Below are positions 1 to 11,700 of a DNA stretch of 61,168 nucleotides, piece by piece. The position numbers and the translations under genes are program-made. Position 1 is the first letter of the stretch; each line of letters begins with the position of its first letter. The DNA comes from Pseudomonadota bacterium (lineage in GTDB: Bacteria; Pseudomonadota; Alphaproteobacteria; Sphingomonadales; Sphingomonadaceae): NCBI GenBank assembly GCA_023422695.1, contig JAFAGN010000064.1, positions 1-61,168 on the forward strand, given 5' to 3'. The notes below the pieces were generated by a model, which saw only the letters and a list, made by a program, of their open reading frames with translations, had not been told where the DNA came from and ran no database searches.

Positions 1-7
1 CCCCTAA

Positions 8-29
8 CCCCTCCCTTGCAGGGAGGGGA
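8..29. terminator. Inverted repeat downstream of accD
   Basis: A short palindrome with CCCTCCC-type and GGGAGGG-type arms lies just past the accD stop codon on the minus strand. It may end the trp-accD transcript, but there is no clear U-run, and similar CCCCTCC/GGAGGGG hairpins near 15.4 kb and 61.05 kb suggest it belongs to a dispersed repeat family. Confidence 0.4.
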
Positions 30-33
30 AGTC

Positions 34-881
<848 letters not shown>

Positions 882-885
<4 letters not shown>

Positions 886-1673
886 GCGGCGATCTCCTTG
901 GCGCTATGAATAGCATCGGCGAGGGTGCGGGTGAAGGCCTCGACATGCGGCGCCGCGGCGTCGCCATGCCTGGCGATGATGTCGATGAACGCCGATCCCA
1001 CGACGACGCCGTCGGCGACCTTCGCAATCTCGGCGGCCTGTTCGGGCGTGCGGACGCCGAAACCGACCGCGATCGGCAGGTCGGTTTGGGTACGCAGCCG
1101 CGCAACCGCTTCGTCGATGCTCGCCTGCGCCGCCTGTTGCTGGCCGGTGATGCCCGCGACCGAGACATAATAGAGGAATCCGCCCGCGCCGTTCAGCACA
1201 TCGGGCAGCCGCACCGCGTCGGTCGTCGGGGTCGCAAGCCGGATCAGGTCGACCCCCGCGGCGCGCAGCGCGGGACCAAGCTCGGGATCTTCCTCCGACG
1301 GAATATCGACGCAGATGATCCCGTCGACGCTCGCCTTGGCGCATTCGGCCGCAAACCAGTCGCCGCCACGGATCGTCATCGGATTGGCGTAGCCCATCAG
1401 GACGAGCGGCGTTTCAGGGTGGCGCTGCCGAAAGGCCGCGGCGATCGCGAAGATGTCCGCGGTGGTCGTACCCTTCGCCAAGCTGCGCAGGTTCGCCGCC
1501 TGGATCGTCGGCCCGTCCGCCATCGGATCGGTAAAGGGCATGCCAAGCTCGATCACGTCGGCGCCGCCCGCGACAAGCGCGTCGAGGTTCGCGGCGGTAT
1601 CGCCGTCACCCGCCGTGATGAAAGTGACGAGCGCGGGGTGGGGCTTGGCAAAGGCGGTAGCGAAGCGAGTCAC
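882..1673 (-). CDS. trpA: Tryptophan synthase alpha subunit
   Basis: Cleaves indole-3-glycerol phosphate to indole and glyceraldehyde 3-phosphate; indole is channelled to TrpB. The 263-residue TIM barrel carries the catalytic Glu in VIELGMPF (E42) and the catalytic Asp in MADGPT (D53), spaced 11 residues apart as in E. coli TrpA (E49/D60), and a phosphate-binding VVGSAF segment near the C-terminus. Translation starts at a GTG that overlaps the trpB stop (GTGA). The stop overlaps the accD start. Confidence 0.97.
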
Positions 1674-2902
1674 AGCTTCACCCCCAACGCCTCGGCAACC
1701 GTGAAGATGTCCTTGTCACCGCGCCCCGAGCAATTGACGATGATGATCTTGTCCTTGCCCAGTGTCGGCGCGATGCGTTCGGCGGCGGCGACCGCGTGGG
1801 CCGACTCCAATGCCGGAATGATGCCTTCCAGCTTGGTGAGTTTCTGGAAGCTCGCCAGAGCTTCCTCATCGGTGACGGGTTCATAACGTACACGGCCGAT
1901 GTCGTGGAGCCAGCTGTGCTCGGGCCCGATGCCCGGATAGTCGAGGCCTGCCGAAATGCTATGCGCCTCGGTGATCTGGCCGTCCTCGTCCTGCAGCAAG
2001 TAGGTCTTATTGCCGTGGAGGATGCCGGGTTTGCCGCCCGCGAGGCTCGCGGCGTGCTTGCCTTCCAGACCCTCGCCCGCCGCTTCGACGCCGACGATTT
2101 CGACCTCGGGATCGTCGAGGAAGGGATGGAACAACCCGATCGCGTTCGACCCGCCGCCGACCGGAGCGATCAGCATGTCGGGCAGGCGGCCCTCGGCCTC
2201 CAACATCTGCGCCTTGGCTTCGTCGCCGATCACCGACTGGAAATCGCGAACGAGCTCGGGATAGGGGTGCGGCCCGGCGACGGTGCCGATGATGTAGAAA
2301 GTGTCGTGGACGTTCGCGACCCAGTGGCGGAGCGCCTCGTTCATCGCGTCCTTCAGCGTCTTGGCGCCGCTCTCGACCGCGACGACTTCGGCCCCGAGCA
2401 ATTTCATGCGGAACACATTGGGCTGTTGCCGCGCGACGTCGACCGCACCCATGAAGATGGTGCAGGGCAGGCCGAATAGCGCGGCGACGGTCGCGGTGGC
2501 GACGCCGTGCTGTCCCGCGCCGGTTTCGGCGATGATCTTGGTCTTGCCCATCCGCTTCGCAAGCAGGATCTGGCCGATACAATTGTTGATCTTATGCGCG
2601 CCGGTGTGGTTGAGGTCTTCGCGCTTCAGATAGATTTTCGCCCCGCCGAGGTTCTCGGTCAGCCGCCGCGCGAACCACAGCGGGCTGGGGCGCCCGACAT
2701 AATTTTTGAGCAGATCGTCGAACTCGGCCTTGAACGCGGGGTCGGCCTGCGCGGCGCGATAATGGCGTTCGAGGTCGAGGATCAGCGGCATCAGCGTTTC
2801 GGCGACATAACGGCCGCCGAATTGGCCAAAATGGCCGCGCTCGTCGGGGCCGGTGCGCAGGCTGTTGGGCAGGGTTGTCGTATCGGTCATCGTCATTTCC
2901 AT
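1670..2902 (-). CDS. trpB: Tryptophan synthase beta subunit
   Basis: PLP enzyme that condenses indole with serine to give tryptophan. The HTGAHKINN motif supplies the Schiff-base lysine (about K104); GGGSNAIG and CSGRGDKD form the phosphate-binding loops. The length of about 410 residues matches the family. Several in-frame starts lie close together (TTG at 2908, ATG at 2902, 2896 and 2890). None has a strong Shine-Dalgarno, so the first residues are uncertain; the conserved protein begins around SLRTGPDERG. It sits between trpF and trpA in the operon. Confidence 0.97.
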   Translation of the reverse strand: MEMTMTDTTTLPNSLRTGPDERGHFGQFGGRYVAETLMPLILDLERHYRAAQADPAFKAEFDDLLKNYVGRPSPLWFARRLTENLGGAKIYLKREDLNHTGAHKINNCIGQILLAKRMGKTKIIAETGAGQHGVATATVAALFGLPCTIFMGAVDVARQQPNVFRMKLLGAEVVAVESGAKTLKDAMNEALRHWVANVHDTFYIIGTVAGPHPYPELVRDFQSVIGDEAKAQMLEAEGRLPDMLIAPVGGGSNAIGLFHPFLDDPEVEIVGVEAAGEGLEGKHAASLAGGKPGILHGNKTYLLQDEDGQITEAHSISAGLDYPGIGPEHSWLHDIGRVRYEPVTDEEALASFQKLTKLEGIIPALESAHAVAAAERIAPTLGKDKIIIVNCSGRGDKDIFTVAEALGVKL

Positions 2903-2986
2903 CGGCAATGGGGTGGGCGCTCGCTCAATCCGGGGTTTGAAGCGATCAGCGCCATCGTCCGATGCGCGTGGGAAAGGGGAATGCCG

Positions 2987-3619
2987 TCAACATGCGGCGA
3001 CCGCTTTAAGGAAAGCGGCGATCTTGTCCACATCCTTCACGCCCGGCGCGCTTTCCACCCCCGACGACACATCGACCAGCGGCGCGCCGGTCGCGGCGAT
3101 CGCTTCGGCGACGTTGGCGGGCGTGAGGCCGCCCGCGACGCCCCAGTCCATGCTGTGGCGATGATTCTTGAGCAGCGACCAGTCGAACCGCGTGCCAGTG
3201 CCGCCGGGGAGCGCGGCAGCGGGGGCGTCGAACAGGATACGATCGGCGGCGCCGCGATATTTCTCGATCCGCTCCAGCGTTCCGGCGTCTTTCAGGCCGA
3301 CGGCTTTCCACACCTGTGCCGGCGCGATCCGCTTGACCACGGCCAGCCATTCGGGGCTTTCGTTGCCATGGAACTGGATGATGTCGGGGCGCACCGCGGC
3401 CAGCGCCTCGCCGGTCAGCTGCTGCGACGCGTTGACGAGGAGCAGCGCGACCTGGACGTGGCGCCCGGCGCGCTTGCGCAGCTCGGCGGCGGTTTTGAGA
3501 TCGACGTGCCGCGGGCTCGGTTCGTAATGGACCAGTCCGATGTGCGATGCCCCATGCTCGATGGCGGCATCGACGGTTTCGGGGGTGGACAGGCCGCAGA
3601 TTTTTACGAGGCGGGGCAT
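2987..3619 (-). CDS. trpF: Phosphoribosylanthranilate isomerase
   Basis: Catalyses the Amadori rearrangement of phosphoribosylanthranilate in tryptophan synthesis. About 210 residues, a single TIM barrel; the N-terminal VKICGL motif holds the catalytic Cys (C8) and the DAPAAALPGGTGTRFDW stretch holds the catalytic Asp and a phosphate loop. The ATG at 3619 gives the usual MPRLVKICG start; a GTG at 3628 would add three residues. A palindromic repeat separates it from pyrF, and trpB follows 84 bp downstream. Confidence 0.96.
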   Translation of the reverse strand: MPRLVKICGLSTPETVDAAIEHGASHIGLVHYEPSPRHVDLKTAAELRKRAGRHVQVALLLVNASQQLTGEALAAVRPDIIQFHGNESPEWLAVVKRIAPAQVWKAVGLKDAGTLERIEKYRGAADRILFDAPAAALPGGTGTRFDWSLLKNHRHSMDWGVAGGLTPANVAEAIAATGAPLVDVSSGVESAPGVKDVDKIAAFLKAVAAC

Positions 3620-3639
3620 ATTGAACACTCAAAAATGTC

Positions 3640-3719
3640 CGTTCGCATCGAGCGAAGTCGAGATGCCTCTCAACCATGCGCTGTTCTGACGGGCGTCTCG
3701 ACTTCGCTCGACACGAACG
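3640..3719. repeat. Dispersed palindromic element (CGAAGTCGAG type)
   Basis: Two 28-base arms (3640-3667 and 3692-3719), complementary except for about three positions, enclose a 24-base loop. The core reads TCTCGACTTCGCTCGA in one orientation. It lies in the pyrF-trpF gap and could fold into a hairpin in the operon mRNA. Dispersed intergenic palindromes of this kind are typical of sphingomonad genomes. Confidence 0.75.
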
Positions 3720-3735
3720 GGAAATAGGATAACTC

Positions 3736-4410
3736 TTACAGCGTCGCTTCGATTTCGCGTGCCGCAAGGTCGGGGTCGGGCGACTGGCTGATCGGGCGGC
3801 CGACGACCAGGATCGACGCACCGTCGGCCATCGCCTGCGCCGGGGTGACGATGCGTTTCTGATCGCCTGCCGAGCCGCTGGCTGGTCGCACGCCCGGAAC
3901 GACGAAGAAGCCGCCGGGCCATGCCTTGCGCGCCGCCTTCACTTCCTGTCCCGAGCAGACGATGCCGTCGAGCCCGGCTTCGCGCGCCAGCGCGGCGAGG
4001 CGGACGACCTGGTCGTGCGGGGTGCCGCCGACGCCGATGTCGTCTAGGTCGGGCGCGTCGAGGCTGGTCAGCACGGTGACCGCGACCACCTTGGTGTTGA
4101 GTCCCGCCACCGCCTTGGCTTCCTCCAGCATCGCGCGGCCGCCCGCAGCATGGACCGTCAGGATCGCCGGTTCCAGCGGGCGCAGCGCCTGGATCGCTTT
4201 GGCGACCGTGTTGGGAATGTCGTGCAGCTTGAGGTCGAGAAAGATCGGCAGGCCCAGCTTCGCCATTTCATGCACGCCATGATGACCGTTGGCGCAGAAG
4301 AATTCCAGGCCGAGCTTCAGCCCGCCGACATGATGCCGCACCTTTTGCGCCAGCGTCACGGCGGCGTCGAGGTGGGGGTGATCGATGGCGAGATAAAGCG
4401 GCGAGCTCAT
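3736..4410 (-). CDS. pyrF: Orotidine 5'-phosphate decarboxylase
   Basis: Last step of UMP synthesis: decarboxylates orotidine monophosphate. The 224-residue TIM barrel has the catalytic FLDLKLHDIPNT motif (K61 with flanking Asp residues) and the phosphate-binding VVPGVRPASG and VVGRPISQS segments. An ATG at 4408-4410 begins the conserved MSSPLYLAID; a longer open frame upstream is not coding. The ATG overlaps the stop of the LapA-domain gene by four bases, so the two are coupled, and trpF lies downstream on the same strand. Confidence 0.96.
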   Translation of the reverse strand: MSSPLYLAIDHPHLDAAVTLAQKVRHHVGGLKLGLEFFCANGHHGVHEMAKLGLPIFLDLKLHDIPNTVAKAIQALRPLEPAILTVHAAGGRAMLEEAKAVAGLNTKVVAVTVLTSLDAPDLDDIGVGGTPHDQVVRLAALAREAGLDGIVCSGQEVKAARKAWPGGFFVVPGVRPASGSAGDQKRIVTPAQAMADGASILVVGRPISQSPDPDLAAREIEATL

Positions 4411-4748
4411 GGGATATCCAGTGGCAGGCTGGGCGAGGCGGTCCCCGGAACCGGGGCGGGAGTGACGGCGGGAGCAGGCTCCACCGGGCGATTGGCGAGC
4501 GCGCGCATGTCGGCCAGCTGGCGCTCGCTGGTGTCGAGACGGCGTTTGAGCGACCAGCGCGTGGTGCGCAGCGCGATCCACATCGGCACGCTGCCGATCA
4601 GGAAGGCGGCAAGGATCAGCACCGGCAATTTGGTATCAAGTACCTGCCCGGGCCAGATGGTGACGGTCACCGGCAACCAGTTCGCCATCGCGAAAATGAC
4701 CAGCACCGCGGTCAGCAATACCCAGATGATCGTTCGCAGGATTCCCAC
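4407..4748 (-). CDS. LapA-domain (DUF1049) inner-membrane protein
   Basis: The 113-residue protein has two hydrophobic segments (about residues 5-25 and 42-62), then a short basic coiled stretch and a Pro/Ala-rich tail. This is the layout of the lipopolysaccharide assembly protein A domain family. In enterobacteria LapA works with LapB/YciM to control LPS synthesis; no LapB homologue is visible here, so that role is only inferred. It starts at GTG with a GAGGAG-like Shine-Dalgarno upstream, and its stop overlaps the pyrF start. Confidence 0.8.
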   Translation of the reverse strand: MGILRTIIWVLLTAVLVIFAMANWLPVTVTIWPGQVLDTKLPVLILAAFLIGSVPMWIALRTTRWSLKRRLDTSERQLADMRALANRPVEPAPAVTPAPVPGTASPSLPLDIP

Positions 4749-4817
4749 TATCGTCTGCTCCTCATACGCTCGGGTCCCACGACCCTATGCGAGTTTCCAG
4801 CGGGTTTCCAGCCCGCG

Positions 4818-6134
<1,317 letters not shown>

Positions 6135-6332
6135 TGAATTTCCTTCCTTTTAGGGCGCTCCATCGCGGAATCCCTGCGGAACCGCGCCGGGGCGCCCCGT
6201 AGCAGGGACGGGGCGTTTCGCCAAATGCCCTGGACCGGCAACCATGCCCTGACCCGGCGGTTGCTTTGATGCCCCCATCAGAAAAAGGCGACGGGTCGTA
6301 GAACCATAAAGTCGCCTCGAAAGGAGAATTTC

Positions 6333-6626
6333 ATGTTGAAACAAATGCTTTTGATCGGCGCGGCAGCGATAAGCTTCCCGGCTCTGGCGCAGACGACTGC
6401 TACGCCGGGGGAGGAATCCGCTCCCTCAAGCCAGACACCCGCACCGACCGATACCACGGCACCGTCGCCGGACACCAATCCCGCTGACGATCCCAATCCG
6501 TCGGATGGCACGGCCCCTACCGAGGATACCGCGCCGACCGATGCACCCCCGGCAGCCGAGCCTAACCCGCCGGCTGACCAGCCTGCCCCGGAGCCCGAAC
6601 CGAAACCCGAACCGGACCCGGAATAA
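6333..6626 (+). CDS. Small secreted Pro/Asp-rich protein, paralogue of the next gene
   Basis: The 97-residue protein starts with a signal peptide (MLKQMLLIGAAAISFPALAQ, cleavage after ALA), then is almost entirely Pro, Thr, Asp, Glu and Ala, with no folded domain visible. The Shine-Dalgarno AGGAG and the signal sequence are nearly identical at DNA level to those of the EF-hand gene that follows, so the two arose by tandem duplication; this copy lacks the EF hands. Function unknown; a low-complexity periplasmic or calcium-related protein is a guess. Confidence 0.7.
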   Translation: MLKQMLLIGAAAISFPALAQTTATPGEESAPSSQTPAPTDTTAPSPDTNPADDPNPSDGTAPTEDTAPTDAPPAAEPNPPADQPAPEPEPKPEPDPE

Positions 6627-6658
6627 TATCGCAAGACACAGAATTCAGGAGAATGATC

Positions 6659-7126
6659 ATGTTGAAACAGATGCTTTTGATCGGCGCCGCCGCCGTGAGT
6701 TTCCCGGCGCTGGCCCAGACCACGCCGCCCGCCGCCGACCCGGCAGCCCCGGCCACGGCGGCACAGCCGGCGCCGGCGACGGACGCCACGATGCCGACGG
6801 AGACGGCCCCGGCCCCGGCACCCGCGACCGAAGCTCCGGCAACGACCGAAGCAGCGCCCGCCGGCACGGCGGCAACGCCGACCCAGATCGCGCAGATCGT
6901 CGACAAGGAATTTGCGACTTATGACGCCGATGCCAATGGCGACCTCAACGATGCAGAATTTGCGTCGTGGATGAAAAAGCTGCGCGCCGCGACCGAACCG
7001 AGCGTCGACACCGAGTCGGCCGAGGTGAAGACGTGGATCGGCCAGGCGTTTGCCGCCGCTGACGGCGACAAATCGGGCGCGGTCAACAAGACCGAATTGA
7101 CCGGATTCCTTTCGCGCGGCGCCTAA
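6659..7126 (+). CDS. Secreted EF-hand calcium-binding protein
   Basis: About 155 residues: signal peptide ending ALAQ, an Ala/Pro/Thr-rich linker, then a pair of EF hands in the C-terminal half. The first loop, DADANGDLNDAE, is canonical; the second, DGDKSGAVNKTE, has Ala in place of an acidic ligand and may bind weakly. The ATG at 6659 has the right spacing from AGGAGA; an ATG at 6653 is too close. It is the paralogue of the preceding gene through the leader region. Calcium binding in the periplasm is inferred from the motif. Confidence 0.8.
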   Translation: MLKQMLLIGAAAVSFPALAQTTPPAADPAAPATAAQPAPATDATMPTETAPAPAPATEAPATTEAAPAGTAATPTQIAQIVDKEFATYDADANGDLNDAEFASWMKKLRAATEPSVDTESAEVKTWIGQAFAAADGDKSGAVNKTELTGFLSRGA

Positions 7127-7145
7127 ACGGCTTCCCGCGGGGTGG

Positions 7146-7183
7146 TGCAGCCGTCGGAGCGATCCGGCGGCTGCATCTGTTTT
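7146..7183 (+). terminator. Rho-independent terminator after the EF-hand gene
   Basis: Arms TGCAGCCG (7146-7153) and CGGCTGCA (7168-7175) are perfectly complementary and are followed by TCTGTTTT. It sits 20 bp after the EF-hand gene stop. Confidence 0.75.
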
Positions 7184-7231
7184 GGCTTCGCGCGGCGGGA
7201 CGTCGGCGCGTGGCCAATCCGGAACCTGCCG

Positions 7232-7630
7232 CTATGGCTGACGGACCGAAACGATCGTCAATCGATGGTCGTCGCCGCCGCGGTCGGGCCAATGGATCGA
7301 TTGGCCTACGCTCAGGCCGATCAGCCCCGCGCCGATCGGGGTCAGGATCGATATCCGGCCAGCGGAGATGTCGGCATCACCGGGATAGACCAAACGCACC
7401 GTCCGCTCGGCCCCGCTTTTGGCGTCGAGGAAGGTGACTTCGGACCCCATCGTCACGACATCGGCGGGGATCGAAGAGTGGCTGCAAATGGTTGCCCGAT
7501 CGATCTCGTCGAGCAGCCCTTCGTACAAAGTCGCCGAATCGCGTTGGTTCAGCAATGTAAGTTCGGTCAGCGTGTCGGCTTCGCTGTCGATCATATGAAT
7601 TTGCGGCCTGACGGCCGATATTTTTGACAT
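7232..7630 (-). CDS. GreA/GreB-family protein, Rnk-like
   Basis: The 132-residue protein lacks the long N-terminal coiled coil of GreA and has the C-terminal FKBP-like domain with the family segments VVTMGSEVTFLD, RTVRLVYPGDAD and ISILTPIGAGLIGLSVGQSI. This matches the nucleoside diphosphate kinase regulator (Rnk) group, which binds RNA polymerase. The ATG at 7630 (MSKISAVRP) is preferred over an upstream in-frame ATG at 7666. It is a monocistronic minus-strand gene. Confidence 0.85.
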   Translation of the reverse strand: MSKISAVRPQIHMIDSEADTLTELTLLNQRDSATLYEGLLDEIDRATICSHSSIPADVVTMGSEVTFLDAKSGAERTVRLVYPGDADISAGRISILTPIGAGLIGLSVGQSIHWPDRGGDDHRLTIVSVRQP

Positions 7631-7692
7631 AGCGCGGACTTTCCGGCTGGAGCGCGGCGATCGCAATCGCGCGCATCAGGGTTGAGAAAGAA

Positions 7693-7714
7693 TTTGCCCC
7701 GGGTTCGGGGCAAA
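7693..7714. other. GC-rich hairpin in the radC/Rnk gap
   Basis: TTTGCCCC (7693-7700) and GGGGCAAA (7707-7714) are complementary around a six-base loop. It lies downstream of radC on the minus strand and could be a weak terminator. Nothing else recognisable was seen between 7631 and 7853. Confidence 0.35.
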
Positions 7715-7853
7715 CGCGCCGGAACCCGGGGCTAGTTGCCCGCGAGAAGCTGTCCCCCGTGGAAACGGAAGCCGACAAGGCTGCGTCGATTCTGCATGGC
7801 GCAAATGATGTCGTACCGACGGCGGGAAGTCAAATCAGGCGCCCGACACGACG

Positions 7854-8543
7854 TCAAAGCAGCCCCATCGCCCGAAAGCTGCGATAATCCGAGCCGCCGA
7901 TAATGATATGATCGTGCAGCGCGATCCCGAGCCTGCTGGCAGCATCGGCAATTTCCCGCGTGATCGCGATATCCTGACGGCTGGGTTCGGGGCTGCCGCT
8001 GGGGTGGTTGTGGACCAGGATGATGGCCGATGCGCCAAGTTCCAGCGCCCGCTTGATCACTTCGCGCACATATATCGCCGACTGGTCGATCGACCCCTCG
8101 CTGGCCAGTTCGTCGCGGATCAGCATGTTCCGCGAGTTGAGATAGAGGACGCGGACGCGCTCGACATCGATCGGCCCCATATCGGCGCGCAGCCAGTCGA
8201 GGAGCGCGTCCCAGCTCGACAGCAAGGGCTTATCGCGAAACTCGCCCTTGAGCAGCCGCAGGCTGGCTGTCTGCACAATTTTCAGCGCCGCAATGCCGGT
8301 GTCGCCCAATCCATCGACGCGGCGGAGCGACTCCGGGTCGGCACTGACTAGCTGCGCCAGCGATCCGAATTCGCGCAGCAAGGCTTTGGCCAGCGGCTTT
8401 GTATCGCGGCGCGGAATGGCGAGCGCGAGCAGATATTCGACCAGTTCATAGTCGGCCATGCCGTCGGCGTTGCCGTCCAGCAATCGCCCGCGCAGCCGGG
8501 CGCGGTGGCCCGCATGGTCAGGCGGCGATGCGGGCGTGTCCAT
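7854..8543 (-). CDS. radC: RadC family JAB/MPN-domain protein
   Basis: The 229-residue protein has a helix-hairpin-helix region (around 69-90, RVDGLGDTGIAAL) followed by the C-terminal metalloprotease-like JAMM motif LVHNHPSGSPEPSRQD (H178, H180, D191). The historical link to DNA repair is doubtful; the family is annotated RadC and its biochemical role is unsettled. The ATG at 8543 (MDTPASPP) begins the conserved part; the longer open frame to 8774 overlaps the divergent ydbH-like gene and is unlikely to be used. Confidence 0.93.
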   Translation of the reverse strand: MDTPASPPDHAGHRARLRGRLLDGNADGMADYELVEYLLALAIPRRDTKPLAKALLREFGSLAQLVSADPESLRRVDGLGDTGIAALKIVQTASLRLLKGEFRDKPLLSSWDALLDWLRADMGPIDVERVRVLYLNSRNMLIRDELASEGSIDQSAIYVREVIKRALELGASAIILVHNHPSGSPEPSRQDIAITREIADAASRLGIALHDHIIIGGSDYRSFRAMGLL

Positions 8544-8732
8544 CGCCACCGAATAACCGCCTTGTGAGGCGCACTCAACGGGCATAGGACACAGATGATG
8601 GCGATCCGGACCAATTTGTTGCAGCGAAACGGGTTTTCCGGCGTTGCCCCTGATGAACATGGACCGGGCCGAAGGACGAATGGACGCCATGACGTCATCC
8701 GCTGACAGGTCATTCTGCAGGCTTGGCGCCTC

Positions 8733-11700
8733 GTGAGCGAGCAGGAAGCTGGCCCGCCACCAAAGCTGCGGCACCGGACTTTGTTGTTCAAGAAACGCTG
8801 GATGACCGCTGGCGCGGTGATCCTTGTGGTTGCCGGTGTGTGGATCGCGCGCGAGCCGATTGCCGACCGCTTTATCAGCGACCAGTTGGGCAGCCGCGGC
8901 GTCCCGGCAAGATATCAGATCGACGCGATCGGGTTTCGCAGCGAACGCTTGTCGAATGTCGCGATCGGCGACCCCGCAAACCCCGACCTCACCGCAAAAA
9001 AGGTCGAGGTGCTACTCGGCTATGGCTGGTCGGGGCCCTATGTCACCGAGATCCACGCAGAGGGCGTCCGGCTTTACGGCCGCTTCATCGACAACCGGCT
9101 GTCGTTCGGAGCACTCGACAAGTTTCGCGATCCGACCAGCACCGATCCCTTTGCGTTGCCCGATCTGGCGGTTGTTCTCCGCGATGCGCGGGCACGGGTC
9201 GAAACGCCGTGGGGGGATGTCGGCGCGGCACTGAACGGCGGCGGCAATCTGCGCCGCGATTTCACCGGCAAGCTTGCGCTGGTGGCGCCGCGCGTCGCCG
9301 CAGCAGGGTGCAGCGGCCGCAACGTCAGTTTTTATGGCACGCTGCTGGTCCGCGACGTCCGCCCGCAGCTCGTCGGCCCCTTGCGCGGGCAGAGCCTGTC
9401 ATGCGCCGACGGCGGCGTCACTGCGGCGTCGCCGCAGATCGCGCTCGACATATCGCTGTCCGAAGACCTGCAAAGCTGGAAGGGTGAGGCCGACGCCAGC
9501 ATTGCGCAATTGGTAGCAGGCCCGGTGCAGGCAGAGCGTCTGGGCGTGCTCGCGCGGTTCGAAGGCACTGCCGCCGCTACGAAGCTGGACCTTGATGCCG
9601 ATATGGCGCGGGTGCGCGGCGCTGACTTTGCCGCCGAGACGGTGAGTGTCGACGCCAAAGGCGTTGTCGGCCAGAAGGCGCCGACCCTCGCCGGGCAAGT
9701 TCGTTTTGCGCGCGCAAGCGGCAGTGCGGCGCTGCGCCAGACGTTGGTCGGTGGTATTGGCAGCCTGTCCGAAACGCCGATCGGTCCACTGGCGACCAAA
9801 GCCAGCGCGGCACTCAGCCGGATGCTGGCCGACGTCGGCGGCAGCGCCGATTTTGCTTTGGTCGGCGAAGGTCCGTCGGCGCGCGTCGACCTGATCGCGC
9901 CGCAGCTGGCAAGCGCCAGCGGTGCGCGCTTCACCGGCAGCGCCGACAGCCGCATCGCTTATCTCTATGGTAACGCACAGCCTGCGGTGCTGGCCTCGGG
10001 GCGCTGGACCTTTGGCGGCGGTGATCTGCCGACCGGATCGGTCACCCTCGATCGCCGCGGCGACGGATCGATCAGCGGACTGGCTAGTCTTGATCCCTAT
10101 CAGGCGGGCGCGGCGCGGCTCGCGCTGGCGCCCGTGCGCTTTTCGGGCGACCGCAACGGCCTGCTGCGCTTTGCCACACGCGCCGACTTGTCCGGACCAC
10201 TGGGGGATGGACGCGTCGAGCGGCTGAGTATCCCGTTGAACGGTTTCCTTGCGCCGACCGGCGCGCTGGCGCTCGACGGTGGGTGCAGCCGGGTGAGCGT
10301 GCAGCGAATCAGCGTGTCGGGTTTCCGGATCGGGGCAAGCGCAGTCGACCTGTGCAGCCGTCCCGGCGCGCCGCTGCTCAGCGCAGGTCCGGGCGGGCTG
10401 CGCGGGCAAATCCGCATTCCCGGGATCAACCTGCACGGCACCAGCGGTCGCTCGCCGTTCGCCGTGACCAGCGGCCCCGCGGCGATCGACCTCGCCGCGA
10501 TGCGCTGGTCGCTGGCGCTTGCCGATTTCCGGCTGGGCGAGGGCGACAGCGTGACCCGCTTCGGCGCCCGGAGCGTGACCGGGCGCGCGACGGGGCAGGG
10601 CATGGCGGGTGAACTCGGCGGTGCCAGCGGCAAGATTGGCGCGGTGCCGCTGAACATGAGCGAGATCGCCGGCGCGTGGCGCTGGGCGGACGGCGCGCTG
10701 ACGCTCGACGGCGGGCTGCTGATCACCGATGCCGCCCCTGAAGCGCGCTTTGCGCCGCTGATCAGCAACAACGCGGCGCTGCGCTTCGCAGGCGGTGTGA
10801 TCGATGCCAAGGCCGGGTTCAACGAGCGGCAGACGGGCACGAAAATCCTCGATACGATTATTCGGCACCGGCTGGCCGACAGCAGCGGCTTTGCCGATCT
10901 CCAGGTCCGCGAACTGCGGTTCCATGACGGCTTCCAACCCGACCAGCTGACCAGCCTCGCGCTCGGCGTCGTCGCCAATGTCCAGGGATCGGTGGTTGGT
11001 GACGGGCGCATCGAATGGACCGCAGAAGGAGTTACCAGCCGCGGCACGTTTGCGACCGCTGACGCCAATCTGGCCGCCGCCTTTGGTCCGGTCACGGGCC
11101 TCACCACCACGCTGACCTTCGACGATCTGATCGGGCTACGCTCGGCACCGGGGCAGATCGCGCGGATCAAGGACATCAACCCCGGTATCCCGGTGCTCGA
11201 CGGCGAAGTCGAATATCAGCTGCTTGGCGACAACCGGATACGCGTCGAGGGCGGCAGCTGGCCCTTTGGCGGCGGTCAATTGCTGCTCCATCCGACAACG
11301 CTCGACTTCGGCGCCGAACAGACGCGGCGGCTGTCGTTCGACATCGTCGGGGTCGATGCCGCGGTATTCCTGCAAAGTTTCGGGTTCGAGAATATCAACG
11401 CGACGGGCAAGTTCGACGGCACGTTGCCAGTCGAGTTCAGCGGGCTAGGCGGGCGGATCGTCGGCGGACGGATCGATTCGCGGGCGGGTGGCGGCACGCT
11501 CGCCTATGTCGGCGAATTGTCGAACCGCAATCTGGGCGCGATCGCCAATTTTGCCTTTGGCGCGCTGCGCAGCCTGAAATATGACGATCTGACGATCATC
11601 CTGAACGGGGACCTGGACGGCGAAATGGTGACCGACATCCGCTTTGGCGGCGTGGGGCAGGGGGAGGGCGCATCGCGCAATGTCCTGACCAATGCGGTCG

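Noticed and set aside
2909..3735. Tryptophan attenuator before the trp genes
   Set aside because: No leader peptide with Trp codons and no competing hairpins were found; the only structure is a dispersed palindrome.
9399..10937. Long open frame antisense to the ydbH-like gene (512 codons)
   Set aside because: High G+C produces long shadow frames; composition is Arg/Ala/Gln-rich with no domain, and the plus-strand gene is well supported.
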